A stretch of 21,353 nt of DNA from JAFGHJ01 sp964606065. Lineage in GTDB: Bacteria > Hydrothermota > UBA3072. Below are positions 1 through 6,473 of the stretch, in pieces. Where the stretch lies: NCBI GenBank assembly GCA_964606065.1, contig CAZSEX010000034.1, forward strand, positions 1 through 21,353, given 5' to 3'. Positions within the stretch are counted from its first letter, which is position 1, and the number at the start of each line of letters is the position of its first letter. A program made the translations under genes and the position numbers. The notes under the pieces were generated by a model, which was given only the letters and a program-made list of their open reading frames with translations, was not told where the DNA came from and did no database searches.

Positions 1-1023
1 CCAGCTTCCTTCGCGAAGAATTGCGCCGTTGTCGGAATAATAAATAACCGAATCTGTTCCCTCTTCAACCAGTTCTCTTCCTCCGTAATTTCTGTCGTGG
101 TCCAGGTAATGAATATCGGGAAATTCTCCGTGCCAGAGGTCGTAGTCGTGGTTATAAATATGTTTCATTGGATCACCGATATATATATCTTCTTCCGCGA
201 CTCCGACTTCGTTCACCAGGTGCTTTAAAATGGCTAATATTACATGTGGAGATGTTTCAGATACGCCATAGTTATACGGTTCAAAGTCGGGGCCAATTGA
301 ATAAGCGCTGGTCCTGTTAACCTTTATAAATATTTCTTCACCCGCCTGGTATCCCACGTCGCCTTTACCTCTATGATTATTGTTATATTTGAAAAAGGCG
401 TCCCATGCGTTAGAAACAGTGGTTTGGCCTGAAATTACTTTAACGGCTGTATCCAGCATGTGGTCTATCACATTCTGGTTATTATTTTCATTAAGAAACC
501 AACCATGTCCGCTTAAATCGGGGTCGCAATCCTCGTTTGTCGCGTCCGGATCGTGCACCCATACAACTCTTCCCGGGAAAATGCCTTTGGCTTCTCCCAT
601 GGGCTGATTAGCCACGACATCTCTGGTTTTATAAACAGGAATTTGCGCGCGGGCGTATTGATTTGTGTGCAGTATTAGAAACGCTCCGCCCGCTATACCG
701 ATTAAAACAAAAATTGTCGCAAGAGAATATCTGGACTTTCTTAATTTTTCTTTAGCCTTATGAAATGAAAAAAGTGAGGTAAATATTGCGGCCACATACG
801 CGACAAAACTGGCAGCGGTAGGAACTGCAACCTTCATACATGGATATCTTAACCTGCTGGGCTTTGGCCCCACCCTTATAATTACCCATATCAGAGAAAG
901 AAGTCCTAAAATCGGGAATAACAATACCGACTTAATTCCTCTGTATTTACTTCTGGTTCTTTCGTAGCGGTGCTTGCTGTGTTTTAATAGTAATGCCAAA
1001 TTTTCTTTCGCTTTTCCGATCAA
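1..1023 (-). CDS. DUF362-type membrane-anchored protein (3' end beyond window)
   Basis: The reverse strand is open for 341 codons from a TTG at 1023 to the window edge, so the C-terminus is missing. TTG is chosen because a GGAGGA ribosome site lies 7 nt upstream (1031-1036) and a promoter precedes it. The N-terminus has three hydrophobic segments (about residues 31-50, 64-87 and 100-119), with the motif GPKPSRLRYPCMKVA (52-66) between the first two. A soluble domain from about residue 150 begins GRVVWVHDPDAT and continues with IFIKVNRTSAYS and ETSPHVILAILKHLV. From memory this layout matches membrane-anchored DUF362 proteins, whose function is not firmly established. The proline/cysteine motif seems characteristic of the membrane-anchored subgroup. 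No iron-sulfur cysteine cluster is seen in the part present. It is transcribed divergently from lysS. The family call is fairly good; no function is proposed. Confidence 0.75.
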   Translation of the reverse strand, partial: MIGKAKENLALLLKHSKHRYERTRSKYRGIKSVLLFPILGLLSLIWVIIRVGPKPSRLRYPCMKVAVPTAASFVAYVAAIFTSLFSFHKAKEKLRKSRYSLATIFVLIGIAGGAFLILHTNQYARAQIPVYKTRDVVANQPMGEAKGIFPGRVVWVHDPDATNEDCDPDLSGHGWFLNENNNQNVIDHMLDTAVKVISGQTTVSNAWDAFFKYNNNHRGKGDVGYQAGEEIFIKVNRTSAYSIGPDFEPYNYGVSETSPHVILAILKHLVNEVGVAEEDIYIGDPMKHIYNHDYDLWHGEFPDIHYLDHDRNYGGRELVEEGTDSVIYYSDNGAILREGSW

Positions 1024-1030
1024 TTTGTTT

Positions 1031-1036
1031 TCCTCC
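1031..1036 (-). promoter_or_regulatory. Ribosome binding site deciding the TTG start of the DUF362 gene
   Basis: The reverse strand reads GGAGGA, 7 nt before the TTG at 1023. There is no nearby in-frame ATG, so this site fixes the start. Confidence 0.7.
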
Positions 1037-1048
1037 TTTTTTATGTTT

Positions 1049-1076
1049 ATATTAACTTATTTTTTTATATTGTCAA
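1049..1076 (-). promoter_or_regulatory. Promoter of the DUF362 gene
   Basis: On the reverse strand TTGACA (1076-1071) is followed by a 16-nt spacer and TAATAT (1054-1049). The predicted start, about 7 nt further on, gives a short leader of roughly 19 nt that contains the GGAGGA site. Confidence 0.65.
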
Positions 1077-1121
1077 GAAAGTAAAATTTTAAAAGATTTT
1101 CTGATTTTCTGTTTATAGTCC

Positions 1122-1139
1122 GCAAACCTGAAGGTTTGC
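1122..1139. repeat. Perfect intergenic palindrome
   Basis: GCAAACCT-GA-AGGTTTGC is an 18-nt palindrome with 8-bp arms, in the divergent gap between the DUF362 gene and lysS. It lacks a T-run, lies upstream of both genes and so is not a terminator for either. It resembles a dispersed extragenic palindrome; copy number cannot be judged here. Confidence 0.55.
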
Positions 1140-1188
1140 CCTACAATAAGGTACAAAAAATCTTGAGTTAATTTGGTGCCGGGAGCGG

Positions 1189-1216
1189 TTGACATTATTA
1201 CATCTTTTAATATATT
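1189..1216 (+). promoter_or_regulatory. lysS promoter, predicted leaderless start
   Basis: TTGACA (1189-1194), a 16-nt spacer and TATATT (1211-1216, five of six consensus bases). Only six bases (CCAGTC) separate the -10 box from the lysS ATG at 1223. The predicted transcription start therefore falls on or next to the A of the start codon, and no Shine-Dalgarno sequence is present. Confidence 0.65.
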
Positions 1217-1222
1217 CCAGTC

Positions 1223-2668
1223 ATGGATGAGACACTCGATCAGGTAAAGTTCAGAAAAGAACATTTAAAAGAATTAAAAAAGAGGAAAATAAACCCATAT
1301 CCTTATAAATTTGAGCGTACGCATATAAACGAAGAGCTGAAGGAAAATTTTGGAAGTCTTGAAAATGAAGATGTGGCTGCCGCCGGCAGAGTTATGCGTA
1401 TAAGGAGCCACGGTAAGAGCGCTTTTTTTGATATTCGGGACTCTTCCGATTCTGTTCAAATTTATCTGAGCAAAGATACTCTCGGGGATAATTATGAAAT
1501 TGTCGGTTTGCTGGATATAGGAGATTTTATCGGAGTAAAAGGAAAGTTAATGAAAACCAGAACAGGTGAAATCACGATATTGGTCGAAGATTTGAAAGTT
1601 CTGGCAAAGTCTTTACATCCTTTGCCTGAAAAATGGCACGGTCTTTCCGATAGAGAAGATCGTTACAGGAAACGTTATCTGGATTTAATCGCGAACTGTG
1701 AAAGCGCGGAGGTTTTTAAAAAACGAACCCTTATAATTCAGGAAGTAAGGAATTTCTTGAATGAAAGAGGTTTTACTGAAGTGGAAACACCGGTTCTTCA
1801 GCCTCAGTATGGTGGAGGTTTTGCGAAACCTTTTAAAACTTATCAGGAATCGCTTGATAAAGAACTGTTTTTGCGCATCGCTTATGAGTTATATTTAAAG
1901 AGACTCATAATAGGAGGAATGGAGAGGGTTTATGAGATAGGAAAAGATTTCAGGAATGAAGGTGTCGACCGGTTTCATAATCCCGAGTTTACAATGCTTG
2001 AACTTTATCAGGCTTATGCGGATTACTACGATATGATGGAAATCGTGGAATCTCTTTTTGAACGTCTTTTAGATCGTTTTGCAGGCTCGAAAGAATTGGA
2101 ATATCAGGGTACCAGAATTTCTTTTAAGGATGGCTGGCAGCGAATTTCTTACTATGGAATTCTTGAAGAAAAAACGGGAGTCGATTTTAAAGGTTTGTCA
2201 TTCGGTGAGATCAAGAGTAAAGCGGAAGAACTAAATGTGAGCGTGGAAGGACTCTATACCTCCGGAAAAGTACTCGATGCGATATTTTCAGAAGTCGTAG
2301 AACCTGCAATAGATAAGCCGGCTTTTATTGTGGATTATCCAAAGGATATTTCTCCTCTCGCTAAGGATAAAAGAGATGAAGAAGAAGTTGTTGAGAGATT
2401 TGAGCCTTTTCTTTTCGGAATGGAAATCGGAAACGCTTACTCGGAATTGAATGATCCAATCGAGCAAAGAAAGAGATTTGAAAGTCAATTAGCATTGAGA
2501 GAAAAAGGTGATCTTGAAACCGAATCTCTGGATGAGGATTTTTTATCCGCTATGTCTTATGGTATGCCTCCCACAGGCGGTTTGGGATTGGGAATCGATC
2601 GTATTATAATGATTCTTCTGAACCAGCCTTCTATAAGAGACGTTATCCTTTTTCCGCAACTTAAGTAA
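1223..2668 (+). CDS. lysS: Lysyl-tRNA synthetase, class II
   Basis: This is a 481-aa cytoplasmic enzyme that charges tRNA-Lys with lysine using ATP. The N-terminal OB-fold anticodon-binding region (about 50-130) is followed by the class II catalytic core. Motif 1 is near 180-191 (ERGFTEVETPVL), motif 2 has FRNEG at 243-247 and HNPEFT at 252-257, and motif 3 is GLGLGIDRI ending at about 461. The substrate-pocket stretch AYSELNDP is present. Length is close to the usual 490-510 aa. The ARPFxTHHNALD segment of common bacterial enzymes reads AKPFKTYQESLD here. No ribosome site precedes the ATG; the start is supported by the N-terminal fit to the family and by a promoter placed to give a leaderless message. 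It is not co-transcribed with the divergent DUF362 gene. Confidence 0.95.
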   Translation: MDETLDQVKFRKEHLKELKKRKINPYPYKFERTHINEELKENFGSLENEDVAAAGRVMRIRSHGKSAFFDIRDSSDSVQIYLSKDTLGDNYEIVGLLDIGDFIGVKGKLMKTRTGEITILVEDLKVLAKSLHPLPEKWHGLSDREDRYRKRYLDLIANCESAEVFKKRTLIIQEVRNFLNERGFTEVETPVLQPQYGGGFAKPFKTYQESLDKELFLRIAYELYLKRLIIGGMERVYEIGKDFRNEGVDRFHNPEFTMLELYQAYADYYDMMEIVESLFERLLDRFAGSKELEYQGTRISFKDGWQRISYYGILEEKTGVDFKGLSFGEIKSKAEELNVSVEGLYTSGKVLDAIFSEVVEPAIDKPAFIVDYPKDISPLAKDKRDEEEVVERFEPFLFGMEIGNAYSELNDPIEQRKRFESQLALREKGDLETESLDEDFLSAMSYGMPPTGGLGLGIDRIIMILLNQPSIRDVILFPQLK

Positions 2669-2690
2669 ATAGGGGTTTTGAATAAACTAT

Positions 2691-2720
2691 GGTTTCGGGT
2701 TACGTGTTTCGGGTTTCGAG
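2691..2720. repeat. Degenerate GTTTCGGGT microrepeat block
   Basis: Two close copies of GTTTCGGGT (2692-2700 and 2706-2714) and a trailing TTTCGAGT lie just after lysS. It is the first of several short-period blocks in this gap. Confidence 0.55.
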
Positions 2721-2739
2721 TAAAAAAAACAATGAAAAA

Positions 2740-2769
2740 ATCAGTGTTTATCTGTGTAAATCTGTGGTA
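2740..2769. repeat. Three tandem 10-nt units (ATCTGTGTAA type)
   Basis: The units ATCAGTGTTT, ATCTGTGTAA and ATCTGTGGTA follow one another with exact 10-nt spacing. The opposite strand reads as an ACCACAGATT-like array. Confidence 0.7.
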
Positions 2770-2775
2770 TTTTTT

Positions 2776-2803
2776 GGATTTAGGATTTAGGGGTTGGGAT
2801 TTT
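2776..2803. repeat. 7-nt GGATTTA microrepeat
   Basis: Two exact tandem copies of GGATTTA (2776-2782, 2783-2789) are followed by decayed copies GGGGTT and GGGATTTT. Confidence 0.55.
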
Positions 2804-2837
2804 GCAGCAAAAAAAATTTCCGGGTTGTGTGTGGGGT

Positions 2838-2864
2838 TTTGTGTTCTCCGTGTCTCTGTGTGAG
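2838..2864. repeat. Three tandem 9-nt units (CTTTGTGTN family, diverged)
   Basis: TTTGTGTTC, TCCGTGTCT and CTGTGTGAG are spaced exactly 9 nt apart. They are diverged members of the family that also occurs at 2904-2921 and around the GxxExxY gene. Confidence 0.6.
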
Positions 2865-2903
2865 AATAATTTGGTGTTGTGGGTTGAGTTTAAAACAAAA
2901 AAA

Positions 2904-2921
2904 CTTTGTGTGATTTGTGGT
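2904..2921. repeat. Two tandem 9-nt units abutting queF
   Basis: CTTTGTGTG and ATTTGTGGT; the reverse complements ACCACAAAT and CACACAAAG match the units flanking the GxxExxY gene. The block ends 5 nt before the queF ATG and contains the upstream TTG that an automated caller would choose. Confidence 0.65.
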
Positions 2922-2926
2922 TAAAT

Positions 2927-3310
2927 ATGACTGAAGATTTAGGTAAATTAAAAGAATTGGTTACAACTTTAGAAAAGCTTCCGAATAAATTTCCGGAGGC
3001 TGATTACCCGATCGAATTTAAAACCGCAGAGCTTACTTCTTTGTGTCCTTTTACGGGACATCCTGATTTTTATAAACTTAAAGTTAAGTATAAACCATGC
3101 AAATATATTGTAGAACTAAAAAGCGTGAAATTATATATAGAAAAATTCAGAGACTTCCGAACAACTCATGAAACACTTTTAAATATAATTTTCGAGGATT
3201 TTAAATCACTGTTATCTCCCAGGTATCTTTTTGTCGAATTAAAAGTCAATGTGCGGGGAGGAATAAAAACCACGCTTTCCAGGGAAGAAAACCTGAATCC
3301 TTTGGAATAG
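2927..3310 (+). CDS. queF: NADPH-dependent 7-cyano-7-deazaguanine reductase (preQ0 reductase)
   Basis: It reduces preQ0 to preQ1 in queuosine biosynthesis, in the cytoplasm. The 127-aa product is the short, single-domain (YkvM-like) form. The nucleophile Cys40 lies in LTSLCPFTGHPDF with Asp47, and the QueF signature VELKSVKLYIEKFRDF (62-77) is followed by THE with Glu82. These are the residues known from the family for thioimide formation and substrate binding. The frame stays open to a TTG at 2906, but that codon lies inside a 9-nt repeat block, so ATG 2927 is preferred. No good ribosome site is seen before it; the repeat covers the usual position. No other queuosine gene is nearby. The identification is strong, the start less so. 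Confidence 0.9.
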   Translation: MTEDLGKLKELVTTLEKLPNKFPEADYPIEFKTAELTSLCPFTGHPDFYKLKVKYKPCKYIVELKSVKLYIEKFRDFRTTHETLLNIIFEDFKSLLSPRYLFVELKVNVRGGIKTTLSREENLNPLE

Positions 3311-3343
3311 TTTAATTGTTGAATCGTTAAAAGTTAAATTGTT
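3311..3343. repeat. Decayed TTGAATCGTTAAA-type microrepeat
   Basis: After the queF stop the sequence repeats variants of TTAATTGTT, GAATCGTTA and TTAAATTGTT. It has the same short-period character as the blocks after lysS but a different unit, and the period is irregular. Confidence 0.35.
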
Positions 3344-3431
3344 TTTTTCTGTGTTTTTTTTTCTGATCTACCGGTTCGATAATAGCCTTGCGGTACAATA
3401 AATAATTCATATTTTAGTAAGGAGATTAAAA

Positions 3432-3938
3432 ATGAAACGAAAAGTCGTAAGAAAGCAGCCGAATTCAAAAATGTGCCTGGTGTGCGGATTGAAAAACAGC
3501 CTCGGGCTAAAGGCTCATTTTTACGAATTGGAAAATAAAGAACTGGTCGGGATTTTTAAGCCGATAAAAGAACATCAGGGTTATCCGGATCGTCTTCACG
3601 GGGGGATAATTTCAGCTATTATAGATGAAACAATTGGTAGGTCGATTTTGATAAATTACGAAGAGGACGTCTGGTTTGTAACGGTGGAATTTAATGTTCG
3701 TTTTAGAAAACCTGTTCCGCTCAATGAGGAAGTGAAAGTCAGAGCGCGTCTTTCTAAAGAAACGAGCCGCATATATGAAGGAACCGGTGAAATAGTTTTA
3801 GAAAACGGAGAGGTGGCGGCGGAAGGTTATGGCAAATACATGAAATTACCTATGGAAAAAATCGCGGATTTCGATTATGAAGAACAGGAATGGAAAGTCG
3901 TTCCCGCGGATAAAGATCCTAAAGAAATCGATGTTTAA
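3432..3938 (+). CDS. PaaI-type hotdog-fold acyl-CoA thioesterase
   Basis: A 168-aa cytoplasmic hotdog-fold protein, predicted to hydrolyse acyl-CoA or aryl-CoA thioesters. It starts at an ATG behind TAAGGAG. The N-terminal CxxC (C15, C18, in MCLVCGLKNSLGLKAHF) is common in this PaaI-like subgroup. The signature YPDRLHGGIISAIIDET (51-67) has the HGG turn (56-58) and acidic Asp65/Glu66 at the start of the central helix, the usual catalytic position. VEFNVRFRKPVP forms the next strands. The substrate is not evident from the neighbours. The last 30 residues are charged and lie beyond the hotdog core. Confidence 0.85.
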   Translation: MKRKVVRKQPNSKMCLVCGLKNSLGLKAHFYELENKELVGIFKPIKEHQGYPDRLHGGIISAIIDETIGRSILINYEEDVWFVTVEFNVRFRKPVPLNEEVKVRARLSKETSRIYEGTGEIVLENGEVAAEGYGKYMKLPMEKIADFDYEEQEWKVVPADKDPKEIDV

Positions 3939-3941
3939 TTC

Positions 3942-3971
3942 TGAACCACAAAGCCCACAAAGAACACAAAG
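3942..3971 (+). repeat. Left inverted repeat: three 9-nt units
   Basis: After TGA, the units ACCACAAAG (3945-3953), CCCACAAAG (3954-3962) and AACACAAAG (3963-3971) run directly up to the gene. The final AAAGG could serve as its ribosome site. Confidence 0.75.
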
Positions 3972-3986
3972 GATTTGTTGACGGAA

Positions 3987-4361
3987 ATGAAAGAGGTAAA
4001 CAAGTTGTCAAACAAAGTAATTGGAATTGCGATTGATGTTCATAGAAATTTAGGGCCAGGACTTCTTGAATCGGTTTATAAGCAATGTTTAGCGTATGAA
4101 TTTTTTAGTGTTGGTATTGAATATGAAATGGAAAAGGTAATACCTATAAAATATAAAAAAGTAAATATTGATTGTGCTTTTAGAGCTGATTTTATAATAG
4201 AAAACAATATAATTTTGGAGTTAAAGACCGTTGATAGAATTCTTCCGATTCATAAAGCCCAATTGTTAACATATTTAAAATTAACTTCTATTAAATTAGG
4301 TATAATAATTAATTTTAATGTAAAATTATTGAAAAATGGGATTAAAAGAGTTATATTATAA
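3987..4361 (+). CDS. GxxExxY protein, PD-(D/E)XK nuclease-like
   Basis: A 124-aa protein from ATG 3987 (TTG codons at 3975 and 3978 are in frame and possible starts). The naming motif is GLLESVY (G25, E28, Y31), preceded by IDVHRNLGPG. AFRADFIIENNIILELKTV followed by KAQLLTYLKLT matches the Asp...Glu-x-Lys plus Gln arrangement of PD-(D/E)XK nuclease-fold proteins, the superfamily to which the GxxExxY family is assigned. Its cellular role is not established. The only upstream ribosome-like sequence, AAAGG, comes from the repeat array. The coding region is strikingly AT-rich (12 G/C in 60 at 4141-4200) next to the much less AT-rich thrC, and it breaks up the run of metabolic genes. Both suggest acquisition by transfer. 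Confidence 0.85.
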   Translation: MKEVNKLSNKVIGIAIDVHRNLGPGLLESVYKQCLAYEFFSVGIEYEMEKVIPIKYKKVNIDCAFRADFIIENNIILELKTVDRILPIHKAQLLTYLKLTSIKLGIIINFNVKLLKNGIKRVIL

Positions 4362-4437
4362 AGCATTGCCATTTTTTATAATAGGTTTAGTTTTAAATTT
4401 TGATTCTTAAATGGGTTGTAGGGGTTGAGGTATGGAT

Positions 4438-4458
4438 CTTTGCGGGCTTTGTGGTTCA
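4438..4458 (-). repeat. Right inverted repeat: two 9-nt units
   Basis: Reading the reverse strand: TGA, ACCACAAAG (4455-4447), CCCGCAAAG (4446-4438), then ATCC. It differs from the left array by one base over 21 and lacks the third unit. Confidence 0.7.
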
Positions 4459-4485
4459 ATAATCTTTTTAAATAAGGAGATGTAG

Positions 4486-5856
4486 GTGAGTGATAGGATT
4501 TTGTATTACAGCACAAATAGAGAACTGAATACTAAAGAAATTAAGGGTTTTAAAGAAAAAGTAACCTTTAAAGAAGCCCTTTTTATGGGTCAGGCTCCGG
4601 ATAACGGACTGTTTATGCCGGATCGTTTACCGGAATTATATAAAGAAGAAATCTTGTCGCTTAAGGGTAAACCTTACCATGAAGTCGCTTTTGAAATTTT
4701 GAGAAGATATTTAAAAAATGATATAAACGACGAAAAGTTAAGCGAAATTTGTAAGGAAGCTTACACTTTTGGTATCCCTATAGAAAAGATTAAGGAAGAG
4801 GTTTATCTTGCCAGAATGGATCAGGGTCCGACTGCTTCATTTAAAGATTTCGCGGCACAGGTTATGTCGAGATTGATGGAAGAATTAAAGGACGAAAATC
4901 AGAAAATAACAGTTTTAGTGGCAACTTCCGGAGATACCGGAAGCGCTATAGGCACTGCTTATAAGGGTTTGAAAGATATTAAAGTCTATATTCTGTATCC
5001 GAAGTCTGAAGTCAGCGATCGTCAGTATAAACAGTTGAATTCAATAGGGGATAATGCGGTTACTATAGCTATCGACGGAAAATTTGATGACTGCCAGAGG
5101 CTTGTAAAACAGGCGTTCGGGGATCCGGAACTCAAAAGTTTAAATTTAACTTCCGCGAATTCAATTAACATAGGAAGAATTTTACCGCAGATAGTTTATT
5201 ACTTTTATGCTTATGTAAACGTTGTAGAAGAATTCCATCCTGTTATTTTTTCGGTTCCGTCCGGCAACTTCGGGAATTCTCTCGGCTGCGAAATCGCACG
5301 TAGAATGGGCTTACCTGTGGATATACTTATAATAGCAACCAACGAAAACGATGAATTTCCAAAATTTCTTGAGACCGGGGTTTATGAGAAGGTAGATCCT
5401 TCGCGTGAATGTCTTTCAAACGCTATGAATGTGGGAAATCCGAGTAACCTCGCCCGTTATTTTAATCTTTACGGCGGTATTGTGGATAAAGAGGGAAATG
5501 TTTACAGTAAACCTGATGTTTCCGGGATGAGAAAAAATTTATATTCAGTTTCTATTACTGATAAAGAGACCGTAAAAACCATAAAAGAAATTTATGAAAA
5601 ATACAATGTGTTGCTTGAACCGCACGGATCAGTTGGTGTCGCGGTTTTAATGAATCACTACAAAAAAATAGATAAGCCTGCCATTTGCTTTGAAACCGCC
5701 CATCCTTCAAAATTCCCCGAAATAATAGAAGAAACGTTAAATATAACTCCTGAATCTCATCCGTCGCTTGTGGACGTAGATAAGAGAGTTATAAAACCCG
5801 AGCATCTGCCGAATGATTATGAGGTTTTTAAGAAATATTTGCTGTCCTCACAGTAA
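4486..5856 (+). CDS. thrC: Threonine synthase
   Basis: This PLP enzyme converts O-phosphohomoserine to threonine, the last step of threonine synthesis. It has 456 aa, the length of the long class. It starts at GTG behind AAGGAG (4475-4480). The N-terminus (YYSTNRELN, then FKEALFMGQAPDNGLFMP) is typical. The PLP lysine is Lys120 in GPTASFKDFAAQ, where most relatives have LAFKD. VATSGDTGSAIG is the phosphate-binding loop, and SVPSGNFGNSLGCEIARRMG and the C-terminal EPHGSVGVAV are conserved. There are no other threonine-pathway genes beside it. The right repeat of the GxxExxY unit ends 27 nt upstream, so any thrC promoter must overlap or lie within that unit. Confidence 0.95.
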   Translation: MSDRILYYSTNRELNTKEIKGFKEKVTFKEALFMGQAPDNGLFMPDRLPELYKEEILSLKGKPYHEVAFEILRRYLKNDINDEKLSEICKEAYTFGIPIEKIKEEVYLARMDQGPTASFKDFAAQVMSRLMEELKDENQKITVLVATSGDTGSAIGTAYKGLKDIKVYILYPKSEVSDRQYKQLNSIGDNAVTIAIDGKFDDCQRLVKQAFGDPELKSLNLTSANSINIGRILPQIVYYFYAYVNVVEEFHPVIFSVPSGNFGNSLGCEIARRMGLPVDILIIATNENDEFPKFLETGVYEKVDPSRECLSNAMNVGNPSNLARYFNLYGGIVDKEGNVYSKPDVSGMRKNLYSVSITDKETVKTIKEIYEKYNVLLEPHGSVGVAVLMNHYKKIDKPAICFETAHPSKFPEIIEETLNITPESHPSLVDVDKRVIKPEHLPNDYEVFKKYLLSSQ

Positions 5857-5872
5857 AAAGAAAGGAGTTTTT

Positions 5873-6400
5873 ATGAGAAAGTATACTTTAATAATGTTAA
5901 TGTATTTTTTTGCAATTATTGGTTATGCCGACGAGGAAAGAATGGGGGTAAATATAGGGTTAAAGGGTGGTTCGTTTTTTGTAGGTTATGAAAATTCTTT
6001 AAACATTTTTTCTCTGGGAGGCGCCATTGGTTACACATTACCCCTTAAAAACAGGAATTTCGAAGTTGCGTTTGAAGCGGATTTTAATCTGGGATACCTT
6101 GGCGGAGATTATGTGAGTGGTTATCCCGGGAACAAGTCACACGTAAGAACATTTGGCGGATATACTGTTATAAATACGGTTCCATCGAATGAAATATACT
6201 TTAAGGGTAAAATAGGTATCACGCATGAAACTGTGTTTGAGACAATTGAGGATATAGAAACACCATACAGGGAAATAGGACCTTCATTTGGAATTGGTGT
6301 GGGGTATAATGCTTCCGATAATGTGAACATAGAGGGTGAATTTACAACCACAAACAGCGATATGAAATTCTTTAGTGTAGGTTTAAAACTGCTTTTGTAA
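5873..6400 (+). CDS. Secreted small beta-barrel-like protein (hypothetical outer-membrane protein)
   Basis: A 175-aa protein from ATG 5873, chosen because AAAGGAG (5861-5867) precedes it; the frame is open further upstream inside the thrC end. Residues 1-19 are a signal peptide (hydrophobic LIMLMYFFAIIG, cleavage likely after YA before DEE). The mature part alternates strands rich in glycine and aromatics (VNIGLKGGSFFVGYE, GGAIGYTLPL, FEADFNLGYLGGDY, EIYFKGKIGITHE, SFGIGVGYNAS, MKFFSVGLKLLL), the pattern of an 8-stranded outer-membrane barrel. I do not recognise the family. It follows thrC by 16 nt and is probably co-transcribed with it. It is one of the better signs of an outer membrane. Confidence 0.65.
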   Translation: MRKYTLIMLMYFFAIIGYADEERMGVNIGLKGGSFFVGYENSLNIFSLGGAIGYTLPLKNRNFEVAFEADFNLGYLGGDYVSGYPGNKSHVRTFGGYTVINTVPSNEIYFKGKIGITHETVFETIEDIETPYREIGPSFGIGVGYNASDNVNIEGEFTTTNSDMKFFSVGLKLLL

Positions 6401-6448
6401 TGTAAGAAATAAGACTGCCGGGATTCAATGAATACAGAAAAAGAGTTC

Positions 6449-6454
6449 TATAAT
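6449..6454 (+). promoter_or_regulatory. Possible -10 box of the permease gene
   Basis: A perfect TATAAT whose predicted start near 6461 leaves a very short leader carrying GAGG (6465-6468). No good -35 box lies at the spacing used elsewhere in the window. Confidence 0.35.
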
Positions 6455-6473
6455 AGGTTTATTAGAGGTTTTG

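Larger units (their letters stand above)
3942..4458 (+). mobile_element. Candidate compact mobile unit: GxxExxY gene between inverted 9-nt repeat arrays
   Basis: A 517-bp segment bounded by inverted repeats. The left end (3942-3962) reads TGA, ACCACAAAG, CCCACAAAG; the right end, reverse-complemented (4458-4438), reads TGA, ACCACAAAG, CCCGCAAAG. That is 20 of 21 positions identical. Inside is one gene, and base composition is far lower in G+C than the neighbours (7 G/C in 60 at 4261-4320). No clean target-site duplication is visible, and mobility is inferred, not shown. Confidence 0.5.

Noticed and set aside
2678..2863. 61-codon plus-strand ORF after lysS
   Set aside because: Its residues are produced by the microrepeat blocks (FGFRV, GFRGW types) and it has no proper start; it is not a gene.
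2740..2864. CRISPR-like array
   Set aside because: Units are 7-10 nt, directly tandem and without spacers; no cas genes in the window.
3388..3415. Promoter for the thioesterase (TTGCGG, 16 nt, TATTTT)
   Set aside because: The -35 matches poorly and the predicted start would fall within the ribosome site.
3934..4466. Target-site duplication around the GxxExxY unit
   Set aside because: Flanks TTTAATTC and ATAATCTT share only scattered bases; no clean duplication can be claimed.
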